Assembly: GCA_017979445.1 (NCBI GenBank)
Contig: CM030711.1
Location: 44,687,560-44,751,559, forward strand
Reading direction: 5' to 3'
From: Akebia trifoliata
Taxonomy: Eukaryota; Streptophyta; Magnoliopsida; Ranunculales; Lardizabalaceae
Length of the DNA stretch: 64,000 bases
Position 1 is the first letter of the stretch; the number at the start of each line of letters is the position of its first letter. The translations under genes were made by a program, and so were the position numbers. A model generated the notes under the pieces. The model had not been told where the DNA came from. It saw only the letters and a list, made by a program, of their open reading frames with translations, and did no database searches. Shown here one piece after another: positions 25,431-37,427 of the stretch.

Positions 25431-25789
25431 TAAGTAGAACTACAAATAAAATTGATTTCTCAAGAAAACATAATTTTTCACCTTCTTCTCATGCATTTTA
25501 CTTAGAAACTGATTTTTAGTTAAAACCCAATTTTGCTGGGAAAAGGAATTTCCCTATCCAACTTCCACCAGTTTTCCACAAGACCCTGATTTTCTTGCCA
25601 AATCAATGCCGGTAGACTACAGAACAAATGATTTTCCATGAAATATTTTTTTTTCCAGCCAATAAAAAGGAACCCAATATAGAAATTCAAAGCAATTCAA
25701 TCAAAATAACGAATAAAATCAGGAAAATTAAAACCACAAAGCTATTGGTAAGATTAAAATAAAATTTCCGTACCGAATGAGAAATGAGA

Positions 25790-26190
25790 AATGAGAAATG
25801 AGAAGCAATCTTAACCAAAGCATTTGCGAGAGGCAAAAATACAATACCTGAAAAAAAGATAGAAATAATAAAGAAAAATTACACAAAAACAAAATTTTCA
25901 GAAACAAATAAAGAAAAGAAGTGGATAGAAATAGAATCACACATTCCTCTTCCACCAAACAAAGCTTCTTCTGAAGGTTCCTTCCATTCATCAAGCCTAC
26001 ATTGAAACAAAGAAATCCTGAGAGAGAGTTTACACCCAACCGTAACGACGATAAAATATTAGGCGTTTGGAAGATCTTTTGGTGGGGCCGCCATTGGAGG
26101 ACTGGTTGGAGTTGGAGACAATGGAGTCGTTCATGTACTCTGCTACTGATAAAACCCCCAGAGTCCCAAGCTCCTGCTATTTTCGTCAAT
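25790..26190 (-). pseudogene. Unidentified captured exons, unit 1
   Basis: Minus-strand exon-like pieces. A hydrophilic stretch near 26140-26070 reads SIVSNSNQSSNGGPTKRSSK. A piece starting at 25996 after TAG reads LDEWKEPSEEALFGGRGM. After a likely intron, a piece starting at 25847 after CAG reads IVFLPLANALVKIAS. Unit 2 keeps all three (about 46340-45950). The acceptors look genuine, but I cannot name the parent gene. An AGAAATG triplicate sits at 25777-25800. Confidence 0.4.
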
Positions 26191-26954
26191 GGCGTCGATC
26201 GGTGGGATTTGCCGTGGGACTTAAGTTGTAAATTTATTGTTTGATGAAGAGTATTACGGTCATTTCACATGAACCATTTTTTTCAAACACGGTTGTTAGA
26301 AGTTGTGAGAAGCTGCTCTCACCCGTTGATCGAAACTGCGGTCAAAAGCTAAAAAAATAAAAATAAAAAACTGCTTTTTGAAGTGCTATTAAACGTAAAT
26401 CGTGATACGATATCGACTTTTAATAGTAAGAATTTATGAAAAACTGCTTTTTGAAACGCTATCAAACATCTCCTAAATAAACCATTATAGCTCGGTCGAT
26501 TTTTAACCCGACTTGGTCAACATAATGAATTGACTGCACCTTTTCCAAATTGACTCGATGAGTCAATTGCATCGTGTTTGCAATTTAGACTCCCCCACAT
26601 GACATACTCAAAATACCAACAATCATAGATTTTTTTTTCCTTGGGATACACAATTGCAAATATTTATAAGGTATATATATTTGAATCTCGAGGCAAAAAT
26701 CTTTGGTTCTAGCACATGCCACATCAAGAGAGTATTTTGAGTATGCCAAGTAGAAGAATTCAATTATCACGACTCTAATGTAAAATGTACTTGAACTTCC
26801 AAAGGAGGAGTTTCTAAATATAGATTTTTAATTAGTCGAGTGCAATTGATATTAAGTGATCCACAACTAGAGGATTCTTTCATAACAGATGTGGACGGCC
26901 AAATTATTATTATTTAATAAAATCAAGTGTTACATTCAAAAAAAAAATAGTAGT
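26191..26954. repeat. Intergenic with a CATACTCAA hairpin MITE (26585-26775)
   Basis: The MITE has ATGACATACTCAAAATACC near one end and GAGTATTTTGAGTATGCCA near the other; unit 2 has it at 46560-46735. The 26200-26480 stretch has no counterpart in unit 2 and contains AACTGCTTTTTGAA twice, probably another small insertion. Confidence 0.5.
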
Positions 26955-27428
26955 TGTGGAGGGATAAAATCATCTCCTATTCGGATCGTCCATTCGCACC
27001 ATCAATGAGCATCTCGAAATGGACACGTGGCATCATTTAAAGAGAATTCTATCTTATTAGAAAATATTTCAAATTTAAAAGGATTATTTTCCTTGTTATG
27101 TAATTGTTAATTTGAATAAGAGGTAAGGTGGTCAATTGTAATTAATTAGGGTTAAGACTCTAATTATGATTTCTCTATTTAAAGAGTTGGAGGCTATTGT
27201 AAAGGGGAGGAAAAATATGGAGAGAGGGAGAGGAGGCTATGTAAATCTGATATCTATAGTGAAATGAATACCCGAACCCGTGAACGTAGGCACGTTTGTC
27301 GAACCACGTAAAAAATCTTTTTGTGTGTGTGTGTGTGTTTTTTTTTTTATAATGATTTATATGATTTATTAGTAAATAATCTTATTAAAAATGAGATTTC
27401 GAGGTCAATCACAAAAACGACCTCCACA
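26955..27428 (+). mobile_element. Solo LTR (474 bp), copia-like, TSD GTAGT
   Basis: It starts TGTGGAGG and ends CCTCCACA, an 8-bp terminal inverted repeat with TG..CA. It is flanked by GTAGT at 26950-26954 and 27429-27433. Unit 2 has the unfilled site (AATAGTTTCAAAC near 46910). Inside, on the plus strand, ATACCCGAACCCGTGAACGT followed by CGAACCACGT is the U5-like end seen in many plant copia LTRs. Confidence 0.82.
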
Positions 27429-27433
27429 GTAGT

Positions 27434-28620
27434 TTCAAACAAGGTTTGAGGTTTGTCAATAAATCAAATAGAGATTCCGTAACATAACGCGTGCAGCGCA
27501 TGAACCTTTGTTTAATTCTTAGTTTTTAAAACTCGAATGAGCCAAGTTGTGTTAAACACTCACGAGTCAAACAAATATATTTTAACTTTAAAATAGTTTT
27601 TGATCTTTACAAAATTATTATAAATTTCTCAATAAATCAGTCAAGCTTTTCAATAACTATGTATGGATGTATGTGTCCATCCGTTGATGAATCTACACAC
27701 AAAAGATCAATTTGATTGGTGACGTGCATCCACAGGGGTGGAGTCAGGATCTTGCCCGTGTGGCGGCAGCCAAGAGTAGAAAAAATTTAGTGGGGGCAAC
27801 TTAAAGTGAAAAATAATATTTGTGAGGTAGTTAAGAGTAAATTTTTTTATTGTGGGGGCACTAATCCATAGCTTTCAAAAATTATCATGAGAGCAAGTAC
27901 CCCATTGTAAATCCGCCCCTTTGGATTAGATTTTTTTCAAGAGATTAGATCTTGTGAATACAAGTTATCAAACACTATGATTTTCAGTATGTAAGTTCAC
28001 CAAGGGATGGACCACATATCCACACGGTAGTGGGTTCCAAAAGATGTCACGTGGTATACAAATGGGGAGCCACTTGACCTTGGTTAGGAACGGGACACTT
28101 AACTAAATCCTTATTCTTAATTCTTTCTAATAGATGAGACTTGTAGTTGAATTTTGTACTATTCATCTTAATTTCGACCTAAAAGAATCGTTCTTGATCT
28201 AGTTTCATCCAAAAATTAAGAGAAAAAAAAAAGTGAAAAATCCTAATTTTTTATATACATCTTCAAAATGTTAGAAAACACCTTTGAAAATTACTCCTTC
28301 TTTCTAATCTTCTCCGATGGATTTGAGTTATCAAAACTTGATTGAGATGCCAAAAATCAATTTTTTTGGATGAAAACGATGAATTTGAATGGCGAAGGCA
28401 TTCAATCGTAAGAAATGTGGGAGATGAGGTCCAGGGACTGTGTAGAAAGAGAAAAATTTACTAAATAGACTATTAAGAAAGAAGGTCCGCATCCCACACC
28501 GTCATTTAAGTCATTTTCCATTTTGATTTTTTATGCCAGTGGTGTCATGTTATTGGGTTATTAGCTTAGTATAAATATTTGTTAACAGAAAGTCACAAAT
28601 CCATATGTCCTTAAATAGAT
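27434..28620. other. Intergenic with a degenerate repeat
   Basis: The part at 27735-27918 starts GGGGTGGAGTCAGGATC and ends TAAATCCGCCCCTTTGG with inner GTGGGGGCA copies, a common degenerate plant transposon remnant; unit 2 has it at 47195-47392. No coding exon was recognised. Confidence 0.45.
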
Positions 28621-28970
28621 CTGCTATTGGCACCCCAACTTTTACTTATTGTCCCCTAATTTTCTTACATTATTTTATGACACTCTAATTAAAGATTAAA
28701 AACACACCATTCAAACATTACAAAAGTTTAGTTCAAGTTATTATTTTCACATTATAAAGATTTAGAATTAACAGATTGAAACAACTTCAATGGTTGTTTA
28801 CAATTAGGATTATAATCATATAAAATCCTAAATCTAACATATACAATTCTTAAAAACAATAGAGAGAGCAGTTTCTACTGGCAACCCAATTTTTTACTTT
28901 TTCTCAATCATTGATATATTTCTTTTATTTTAATTGGGGTGTAATAAGTAAAAGTTAGGGTGCCAATAGT
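28621..28970. repeat. MITE with CTATTGGCACCC termini, unit 1
   Basis: Inverted ends are CTATTGGCACCCCAACTTTT and AAAGTTAGGGTGCCAATAG. The counterpart in unit 2 is 48061-48414, so it was present before the spacers were duplicated. Confidence 0.7.
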
Positions 28971-30312
28971 AACCTTCTTCTTAAATTGTTATGCACTTAA
29001 ATATTTTGTCATAAATCATAATCACGTGCTTCTGTCAAGTGAATTTGGCCCCAAAAATCAAAATTCTCATAAATGGATTTGTAAGTCGTTAAATTACTTT
29101 TGATGGATTCATGGGAGTTTAAAGTCGATTCTTGTGTTATAATTAATTTTATCTTTACCATATAATGAGAAAAGGTGGAATGGGAGAAGTTTGACACCAA
29201 AAATTGGATCTCGCAGATGCCCCTCTCTTTACATTTAAATTTAATATAATTTAAGTTATTTTGATCAAAAATCAAGAAAATTACAATCCCACCTTATAAT
29301 TATAAGTAAGTCGATTAGTTTTCAAAATGCTAATGATTTTCAGACTCAAAATTTTTCACTCGATCTATACTCAGCTGATACGGAAAGGGTACAAAACCAT
29401 TGATCTTTTTCTTGAGTATCCTGAAGAAAAAGATATATAGTTATGTGACCTTGCAACATCAGCCAATTACAGATCGAGTGAAAATTTTCTAAATAAAAAA
29501 ATCCCAACTCTTTTTCAAAATTAAAAAAATATATATTATTTTTACTATTTAATCTTTAAATTACAAATAGTTAATTTAAATTTGCATAGGTATGCGTTAT
29601 ATGCATCATCACTCTGCTTCATCGACGATCAATTTTCCATTAAATAATGATAATAGGTTACGACTGATCAATAATTGACAAATATAAATAATTAATTAAT
29701 TAAAAATTGATTTTTTATCTCGATGCATCCCACTTCCCAATGCGAATTAGGTTGGAAGCACTAAGCAAGGTAGGTGTGAGATTGAAATCATCTAATGGCA
29801 CACAAACATTTACTTATGACACACAAATCTTATCAAACCCCCTAAAAATTAATGGATATATGTGTCAATTGATTAGTTCTTATTATGACATCCAACCCGG
29901 CCCTAAAGAGGCAGTTTATACTTAGATCAGCCATATAATCCTATCCAGCCTAAATTATCTAAACCCGAACCCGGCCCTAACGGGTCCAACTGGCTTTGGT
30001 TAATTTTCAAATTTAACAAAAACTTAAATTCATGTATTTTTTGAAATTATTTGGTATTGTTTGATATTATTTTCATCAAAATAGGATCTCTTAATTAGAA
30101 AACTGATTGTAGATAAAAATAAACTTTTGTTTTTATGATATTTTTTAGTTATCTTTTGTTGGAAAAACACACATTAAAACCGATGCATATCAATCAAATT
30201 AAAATTATCAAATTTGTTGCAAATTGAGTTTCAATACACAATGTGAAAAAAGCTTATATTGGACAGCCCAAGGCCAATAAATCTCATAAAATTTAATGCA
30301 TTGGATTTTTTA
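28971..30312. other. Intergenic; deletion scar near 29840-30312
   Basis: It aligns with unit 2 until about 29840. The following 470 bp replace 4.5 kb of unit 2 and include a CACTA-like end (AATGTGAAAAAAGC near 30240). No gene seen. Confidence 0.5.
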
Positions 30313-30722
<410 letters not shown>

Positions 30723-31013
30723 TAATTTTTTTTTTATAAAAGTCAGATTGTTATTTTAAGTAAAATTGTATAAGAAAAGAATCTTTGAATGGTGTTGGTG
30801 TGGATCATCCTTTTACTTTCTTTGGTCCTGGGCATCTGCTGAACTATAATTGCTTGCATACAAGGGGATTAGGACCCTAACATGTGATGGTCCTACCAAG
30901 GAAATCTCATGAGTCAATAGCCACTAATATTTTGGGTCTAATGAGTTGGGAGTGATTTCAAATCTTGGGTTGCTCCACTTCATCATCGTGAACTGTAATT
31001 TTTTTTTTTGCAG

Positions 31014-31290
31014 GTGATGGACACAACTGCTTTAAGGATAGCGATAAAGCTAGGATAAGGATGAAAATGAATAAGTTCTTGGACAAGGTAGTGGACGTAG
31101 AAGAACTACGTGGGGTGATTTCAATCACAGCAATAAGGCAATTTCTTTTGCCAATCATTTTCAGAACATTAAGTTTGTCGAATCCGTGCTAGATGTCTAT
31201 TGGGAATTCTCTCCAATGGCTGGCCCTTCTCTTACTCATCAGACAAGCTATGATCCAACCCGTACACCCAACCTGATTGTTGAAGATGGA
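31014..31290 (+). pseudogene. Unidentified exon-like fragment, unit 1
   Basis: After a T-rich tract and CAG acceptor the sequence is open in stretches, with peptides such as FNHSNKAISFANHFQNIKF and MAGPSLTHQTSYDPTRTPN. Unit 2 (56372-56675) matches it. I do not recognise the source; it lies against the CACTA-type right terminal region. Confidence 0.35.
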
Positions 31291-31399
31291 AGGTTTGGTT
31301 TGTTTCAAAGGCTTGGTTTGTCTACGCTTGAGATTTCTGTATTCAACAAATACAGATAGATGCTATATCTTCAAATATCTGAATTTAGCTCTTAAAGCT

Positions 31400-31785
31400 A
31401 TTCAAAATAGATGTAAGTGTTGTTTGTGAATTAGTTGGTATTGCAATAATACATTGTGTTTGATTTCTAATTAGATTTAATGTGAATTGAGTTTCTTGGG
31501 TGGTCAAGATTTGACTTCTATGAATGATCTTTGTTTTATGATTATTTTTCTTGATTTTTTTTATTACTATTTCAATTGTTGTGATTGGTGAATTTGATGA
31601 CCGTCTTACTGTTTGTTAAATCTTCATATTTGACAGTCATAGACTATAGATTTATTTATTTTTTTAAAATTCATCCTCTAATAATTTCACAGTTAAGGGC
31701 TGTAAAAAAAAATTCTACAAGAAAATATTTGACAGGCATATTTGATGAATCGAGACTGTCAAATATGGGCTTTTTTTAGATAGTG
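31400..31785. mobile_element. CACTA-type right terminal region, unit 1
   Basis: About 385 bp are the inverted match of 14270-14560 and end GACTGTCAAATATGGGC..GATAGTG at 31785. Directly after TAGTG begins the B 3' flank (AACATAACA), which also occurs at 491 beside gene A without the element. This fixes the terminus. Confidence 0.65.
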
Positions 31786-32055
31786 AACATAACATATAAC
31801 ACTACAACACATAGCAACTATTTATCTAATACAATACCACAATAAGAACTTGAAGACTCAACCAGTTAAGAACATGACTCAATCATAAATGAAATAAGAA
31901 TAGCTCTCTAGTAAATAATAACATGCATGCATAACTGACTCCACGTGTACGTATTCGGTCGGGCACATATCAAATATACTTACTCAATCAAATGCATCAA
32001 GCAAATATATATAATCAATTTTGCTTTCTTATTTTCCAAACACCCTAGAAAGTTT
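31786..32055. other. 3' flank of gene B
   Basis: Homologous to about 491-764 (A) and 57163-57435 (C); probably includes the 3' untranslated region of B. A short TA-rich tract but no separate gene. Confidence 0.5.
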
Positions 32056-35000
32056 TTAGAGCCTCTTTATGATGAGATTAGCTCCAAATTGAGGCCCTAC
32101 GATCAGTACAGGGTTAGGAGAGTGGCGATAACTCGGAGAAAGGGAGACAGAAAACTTGGATAGAATTAGAGCAAGTGCTACCTTCAATTCGAACATGGCA
32201 AAGTGTTGTCCTACACATGTACGGGCTCCTATACCAAATGGCAGGTACGCTTGTGGGAACTTGCAAGCACTGTTGAGTCCATTAGCGAACCTATCGGGAT
32301 TAAAATTGTGGGAATCAGGTCCCCAAATATCAGCATCTTGGTGCAAAGGTATCATCGGTATCCAAACATTGACACCTTTTGGAAAAAGCATATTTCCCAA
32401 CTTGACGTCTTTCAATACCTCTCTTGAAATGAGCTTTGCTGGAGAGTACAGACGCAACGTCTCTTGAAGTACCATTGTCAGCTGTTAAAAAAGGGAAATA
32501 TGTAAGTGTGTTTTAGTTTTTATCAACTCCTAGAGCTTGAAAACCATTTAAAGAAATTTACCAACTCATGGACGAGAGATCTCGAAATTAATGTGACTAT
32601 GCACAATCCAAATCACTTTTTTTTTTTTTTTTACTGTTGTGCTAATTAGAAGGATAAAATAATAGGGGGGAAATGGGTATTTCAGCTAATTGATCGAAAA
32701 AAGCCTATATTTGATGGTCCAAGGCATCAGATTTTTCATTGTCAAATTTTTTTCGACAGATTGAAATTATCAAATTAATGGAGGATGGGAGTATTTTGAT
32801 GGCTCTAAGTCGTCGAATTGGGGGACATAAAAAATTTCAACGGCCATAGGTCATCAAAATTCGATTTCTAAAATTTGTGGGTTTGGCACGTCAAATTATC
32901 TTGTCGAAAGTTTCAGTTTTGATAGTGTAATTACCATTTGAAAAATACTTTCCTTACTAAGATGGTGAAAACATGATTTTATATTTTTATACATATTCAA
33001 TATGTATTGTAGATACGTGGATTTCGAAATCTTTGTGGAGGTTTGAGCTCATTTACTTGGGTTTTAGAGTCGCCACCATTCAATTAAGGTTTAAACAGAC
33101 ACCATAAAATTGTTTTCAAAATTCATTTTCCTTGTCTTGTAGTGATTCTTATATCAGGATGGATAGGTAAAGGTCTTCCTAGAGTTCTAGGTAAGGAAGT
33201 TCGGTTGAGGGATAAGGAAAGTGTTTAGTGTTTCCTATGGAAAATCTGGTGCACAAATGGGCTCTATAACTACCTAACTAAATTGGATGTATCCTAGGTA
33301 CGACCAAAAGAATTATACTTAACCATACTTGAGGTAAGGCAAATGTAATTTTAAGCATGCATATCATAAAGGTAAGGTCAGTACAAAAAATGGCTTGGCC
33401 ATATGATCTGTACGGCTATGCAAAGTTATGTTTGGCCGTATAGGCCATATAGTCAAGCAAAATTTGATTTTTAATGAGCAAAATTGATCATTTTTTATTG
33501 GTCCAAGTGGGTCCCATTTTTTTATATCGAAATTCTCTCGATTTGATTCTTGATGCATGGATTCGAACGAGCTCTCGGACTTGTTCAATCAAATTGGGGT
33601 ATCTATAGGTATGTTGAAGAAATAAAATAAAATCAGACAGTTTAATACCAGTTTCATCTCTTTGATCATTTGAACATCTGGTATGTGCCCACCGCAAATC
33701 TGAACCACTTCAGCACGAACACGATCTTGCCAATCTGGATATGAAGCCAATAAGATTAATGCCCATGATGTCGTAATCGCAGTGGTCTCAAACGCAGCGA
33801 GGAAGATATTCTTGCAATTGTGGACAATAAATTCCTCGACTGCATCTTCCCCTAGATTGCCAATTTTAGCACCCTCGATGATCATTTGTAGTATATCCTT
33901 ATCCGACGTAGAATCAGTTCGTCCCTTCACTATCTTCATGATCATCAAGTGCACCTCCTTTTCCAATCTCCACAACTTTCGATTGTTCTTTGTGGGAAGA
34001 TTTCTGGCAACAACAACAACAACAAAAATGCCTTATGCAAAAGATGAGAAGCTACCTAGCGTATAATATTACTACTTAGAACAATGGATTGCATAAGTAG
34101 CATTAGGAAAGTGTTTGAGGGCCACTAACGTCCATTTGGCCCCCAAAAACACTTTTGATCCCCCAAAGCAGTTTTTGATCAAATAATAAAAATGAATCCA
34201 AAACAAGAAGCCAGAAATGGCCAATACCCACTTCCATCTTTTGAAAGTTACTTTCTTCTTGGGCAATATTCTCCTCACTTATCTTAGTCAATAAAGAAAA
34301 ATATTCAAAATTTTTAAAATAATTACGTAAAATATCGATACTTTTTTGTTTAGACATTACCCACAACTTCTCTAGATCCCAAAATACAGTACCTACTAAA
34401 CTCAAGCCGAAGGACCAACTTGGTTCAAAGAAAAGTGCTTCTACAATTGTATGTATGCACCACATTCGCAAACAAGGCCTTAATAATTGGTTAAAGTAGA
34501 AAACTTGAAACATGCATACCTCAATCCAAGGATCCCACCAATCATAGTTGGCTTAACTATAGCCTTTTGAATGGCTATGAGCCTTAAAAATATTTCCAAC
34601 CCCATTTCATAATCTCTCCCAAACATAGTTTTGGAGATTACTAAAGATGAGAATCTTTTCAAGTCTTCATCAATTCTTAGGTCTACAAAGCCCACCTTAC
34701 TTTCAATCTTACTGTCCCATGAGTTTGCCAGTATGTTGGTTGCCTCCACCATTTGGTTTATCATACCCTGTAAATTTATCAGTTAAGCAACCATTAGTTA
34801 AAAGGCCTCCCAAGATCCACAAAAAAATTATAAGGACAATTGCCTCCCTTGACTTCAAACCAACTCTTAAGAAAAACGAGGAGTTTCTCTTCCATGAGTG
34901 ATTCAGAGTAGTTGAGATGAAAATAAATAAATAAAGGTATTTTGGAAATACCCCTCTTAAATTGGTGATATTAGGTTAACCCCTTGCAAAATGCAAGATT

Positions 35001-37427
35001 AAATTTACCCCCTTCACCATGGTCAACATTGTGTTTTCTTGATGATTTAATTGTGAAAATTTTATTTTCCAAAATGTCTTCAAATATTTAAATTACTAAT
35101 TCAAATTTTCACTGTTTAATAATTAAAAAAAAAAAAGCAATGTTGACTTGTGGCCAACGGGGTAAACCTAATCTTGCATTTTGTAAGGGTGGTAAACATA
35201 ATATCACCAATTTAACAAGGCGTGTTTCTAAAATGAGTCATGCTAGAGTGACCTCAAGTTGGAATCTCATCTTGCACTTCTTGACGTGAAAGTAGATAGA
35301 AAGCATAGATGCTTCTTCATTCATATCTCGATGAAAAGAATCTATGGTTCTCATACGCTTTCACGTCAAGAAGTGCGATATTAGGTTCCAGCTTGAGGTC
35401 ACTCCAACACGACTCAATATAAAAATAGGGGAACACATTCTTTTCATACATTGCTGAAGTGAATGTATGTTGGGATCATAGATGCATTTCACTCAGAGTG
35501 CTGACGTGGAGGTGTCCACATAACTATAGATGATTTTCATTTGTATCTCAATGAAAAGCATCTACGGTTCCCTACTGCATCCATATCAGCAATGTGTGAA
35601 ACGATGTCGATTTTAACGTTTCTCCAGCATTTTGCTAAAAAAATTTAAGCAAATAAGTTCGCTGTTTAGTAATGTAATTTATTTTACCAAACAGGTCATA
35701 TATTTTTATTTACTCTTGTACCCTCTATGAAGGTTGGAAATTAAAAATTAGGATATATAAATAAAGAGTCAGGAGGTTAAGACCTACCTCCCACACCTCA
35801 GATCTTGCAGCATAGATCTGAGGGTATATAAAAAAAAGGTTTGGCTGTGTGTGTGTTCTGTGCTTTTCCTAAAGAGTTTGTGATAAGATATTAAAAATGA
35901 GGGGTATTTATGTCATTTTCAGAATCTTTCAGGGATGTTACCAGTCAAAGGATATGATGCATGAATTTGAAAATGTGGGATATGTCAGATATTAATAAAA
36001 ACTTGGAGGGGGTAGTTTTAATTTACCTTAACCTTCTCCAAGTATAACTCTGGAGCTATGACTTTCCTGTGATGTACCCAAGTAGCCCCATTTGAGGTTA
36101 AAATGCCCTTTCCAAGTAAAGATCCAAGTTCCTTCTGTTGATAAGAAGGCTTCCCAAGGTCCAAAGATGTGTTCAGGATCATGTCCTTCACCACATCAGG
36201 GTGGGTCAAGCACAAAATTTGTACATTCCCCACCGAAAAAGTGAACACTTTACCTATTAAAAGTTGAATCACCATAGTTTTAAATTACTCATTAGTCGAT
36301 TTGAGTGACTCAAAGAAATATATATTTTTTATAGATAGAAATCGCAGCTCAAAGTCCTGATTTTATATATTGATAACGATATCTGATTTTAAGAAGAAAA
36401 ATCTCAGCTTCTATTTTACTAGAGGTTGACGATGTTGGAATTCTAGTAATTATTTAGGGTATGTTTGGTAACACTTTTGAATTCTGCAGTCTGAAGTTTG
36501 AAGTCTAGTTTTTTTTTTTTTTTTTTTTTTTCTGAAATCTGGTTTTGGAAAACTTGTTTGTTTATCATTTTTAAAAGTTTTTTGTTACAAATAAAAATTT
36601 AAAACATATTGGTCATTTTGACAATATTACCCTTTTATAATTCTAATAAATTGTTAATTGAAAAATATAATATATTATGCATAATGAAACCATCTACACA
36701 TTTAATTTCGATTTCTAATGTTAAAGTCCAACCGGTAATTATTAGCTTGGCATTGTATCTTATGATTTTAAAAATCGTCCAAGACCAAGATGACTATACA
36801 AATGTGATCGAAATTACATATATTTCGACTAATTTACCATTTTGGGAATTAAATTTTTTTACTTAAAGGGGAAAATATTTATTTTAATAAATGATAAAGA
36901 AAAAAAAATTCTACACTACACTGGTAAATTTTTTTCCAACTCCGAAAATGATAAATTTACCATTTTTTGACATCCAAACATAATGACTTGTCAGGTGGCA
37001 TACTCAATCGACTCCCTGAAGTGGAAAAGTTCAGGGAGTCGATTGAGTATACCACCTGGTGAGTCATATTATCACGAATGTTTGAACATTACAAAAGTTA
37101 ACTACGATGCTCATGTACTAGAAAGAACTAAAACATACCATATTGCTTTCTCCATTGCATTAAATGTGGATAGAGGATGGAACTAAAATCATGGGTGATG
37201 GGTGACTTTTCATGTTTTCGATTCTTTGCGGCTGTCGATTGGATCCTCTTGATATCAGGAAGGTTCCCATATGGGAATGAAGGTGGAGGGCCATATATAC
37301 CTTGCTTTCGAAGCTTTGATCGAAGTCTTTCGGGCTTCAACCATACAACGTTATAGAGATGGAAAAGCAAACTAGAGATGAAAACCAAACACACTGAGAA
37401 GATGATCTTCATCACAACCATTTCCAT
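32056..37427 (-). CDS. CYP714: Cytochrome P450, CYP714 family (copy B)
   Basis: Exons 37427-37139, 36253-36027, 34767-34520, 34003-33649 and 32481-32056 give an open 514-residue protein with the same borders as A and C. Anchor, hinge, ExxR (E380, R383), FNPDRF and the heme loop FGIGARTCVG (Cys462) are intact. The I-helix reads AAFETT instead of AGFETT, so the glycine of the oxygen-binding groove (position 325) is alanine. That residue is strongly conserved in P450s, so activity may be altered. The 5' flank is unrelated to those of A and C. Intron 4 holds an LTR remnant (33008-33607) and a CACTA-type MITE; intron 1 holds a hAT-like insert. An ER-bound hydroxylase is inferred; the substrate is unknown. 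Confidence 0.93.
32690..32934. repeat. CACTA-type MITE in intron 4 of B
   Basis: About 245 bp from GAAAAAAGCCTATATTTGA to GATAGTG, with the GGTCCAAGGC and AAATTCGA motifs of the family seen at 1-124. Gene C carries it at about 58065-58310; gene A does not. TAA-like duplications flank it. Confidence 0.55.
33008..33607. mobile_element. Degenerate solo LTR in intron 4 of B
   Basis: It begins TGTAGATACGTGG and ends GGGGTATCTATA. It contains the phrase GAGTCGCCACC, which also occurs in the 48523-50303 LTR. Near-identical pentamers TGTAT and GGTAT flank it. Gene A has the uninterrupted site near 2495-2510 (TTCAATAATAAATATGCTG). Gene C holds the same insertion at 58383-58961. Confidence 0.65.
34940..35640. 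repeat. Three adjacent MITEs in intron 2 of B
   Basis: 34940-35235 is an inverted repeat with TTGGTGATATTAGGTTAACC and its partner AACATAATATCACCAA. 35236-35416 is the GAGTCATGCTAGAGTGACC family with its right end GGTCACTCCAACACGACTC. 35440-35640 is a second, truncated member with TCTCAATGAAAAGCATCT. Gene C has the same three at 60294-61000. Confidence 0.6.
36459..36982. mobile_element. hAT-like insert in intron 1 of B
   Basis: Starts AGGGTATGTTTGGTAACACT and ends near CATCCAAACATA. Related to the element at 24193-25430 by its terminus and CTGAAGTCTGAAGT motifs. Gene C has a longer form at 61748-62420; in A this intron carries the TA-flanked MITE cluster instead. Confidence 0.5.
36984..37076. 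repeat. Near-perfect short hairpin MITE, intron 1 of B
   Basis: Arms 36992-37020 and 37030-37058 pair over 29 bp with one mismatch around a 9-nt loop. Member of the CATACTCAAT family; the C copy (62420-62560) has a longer loop. Confidence 0.65.

Noticed and set aside
32156..32467. Plus-strand open frame of 103 codons opposite exon 5, also open in C (57536-57847) and partly in A
   Set aside because: It lies antisense to the strongly conserved last P450 exon; its openness follows from codon constraint on the minus strand. The peptide has no domain.
36018..36026. Read-through extension after VKVN at the end of exon 2
   Set aside because: A GTAAATT donor follows GTTAAG in all three genes, and exon 3 begins in phase with GGT after a TTACAG acceptor.
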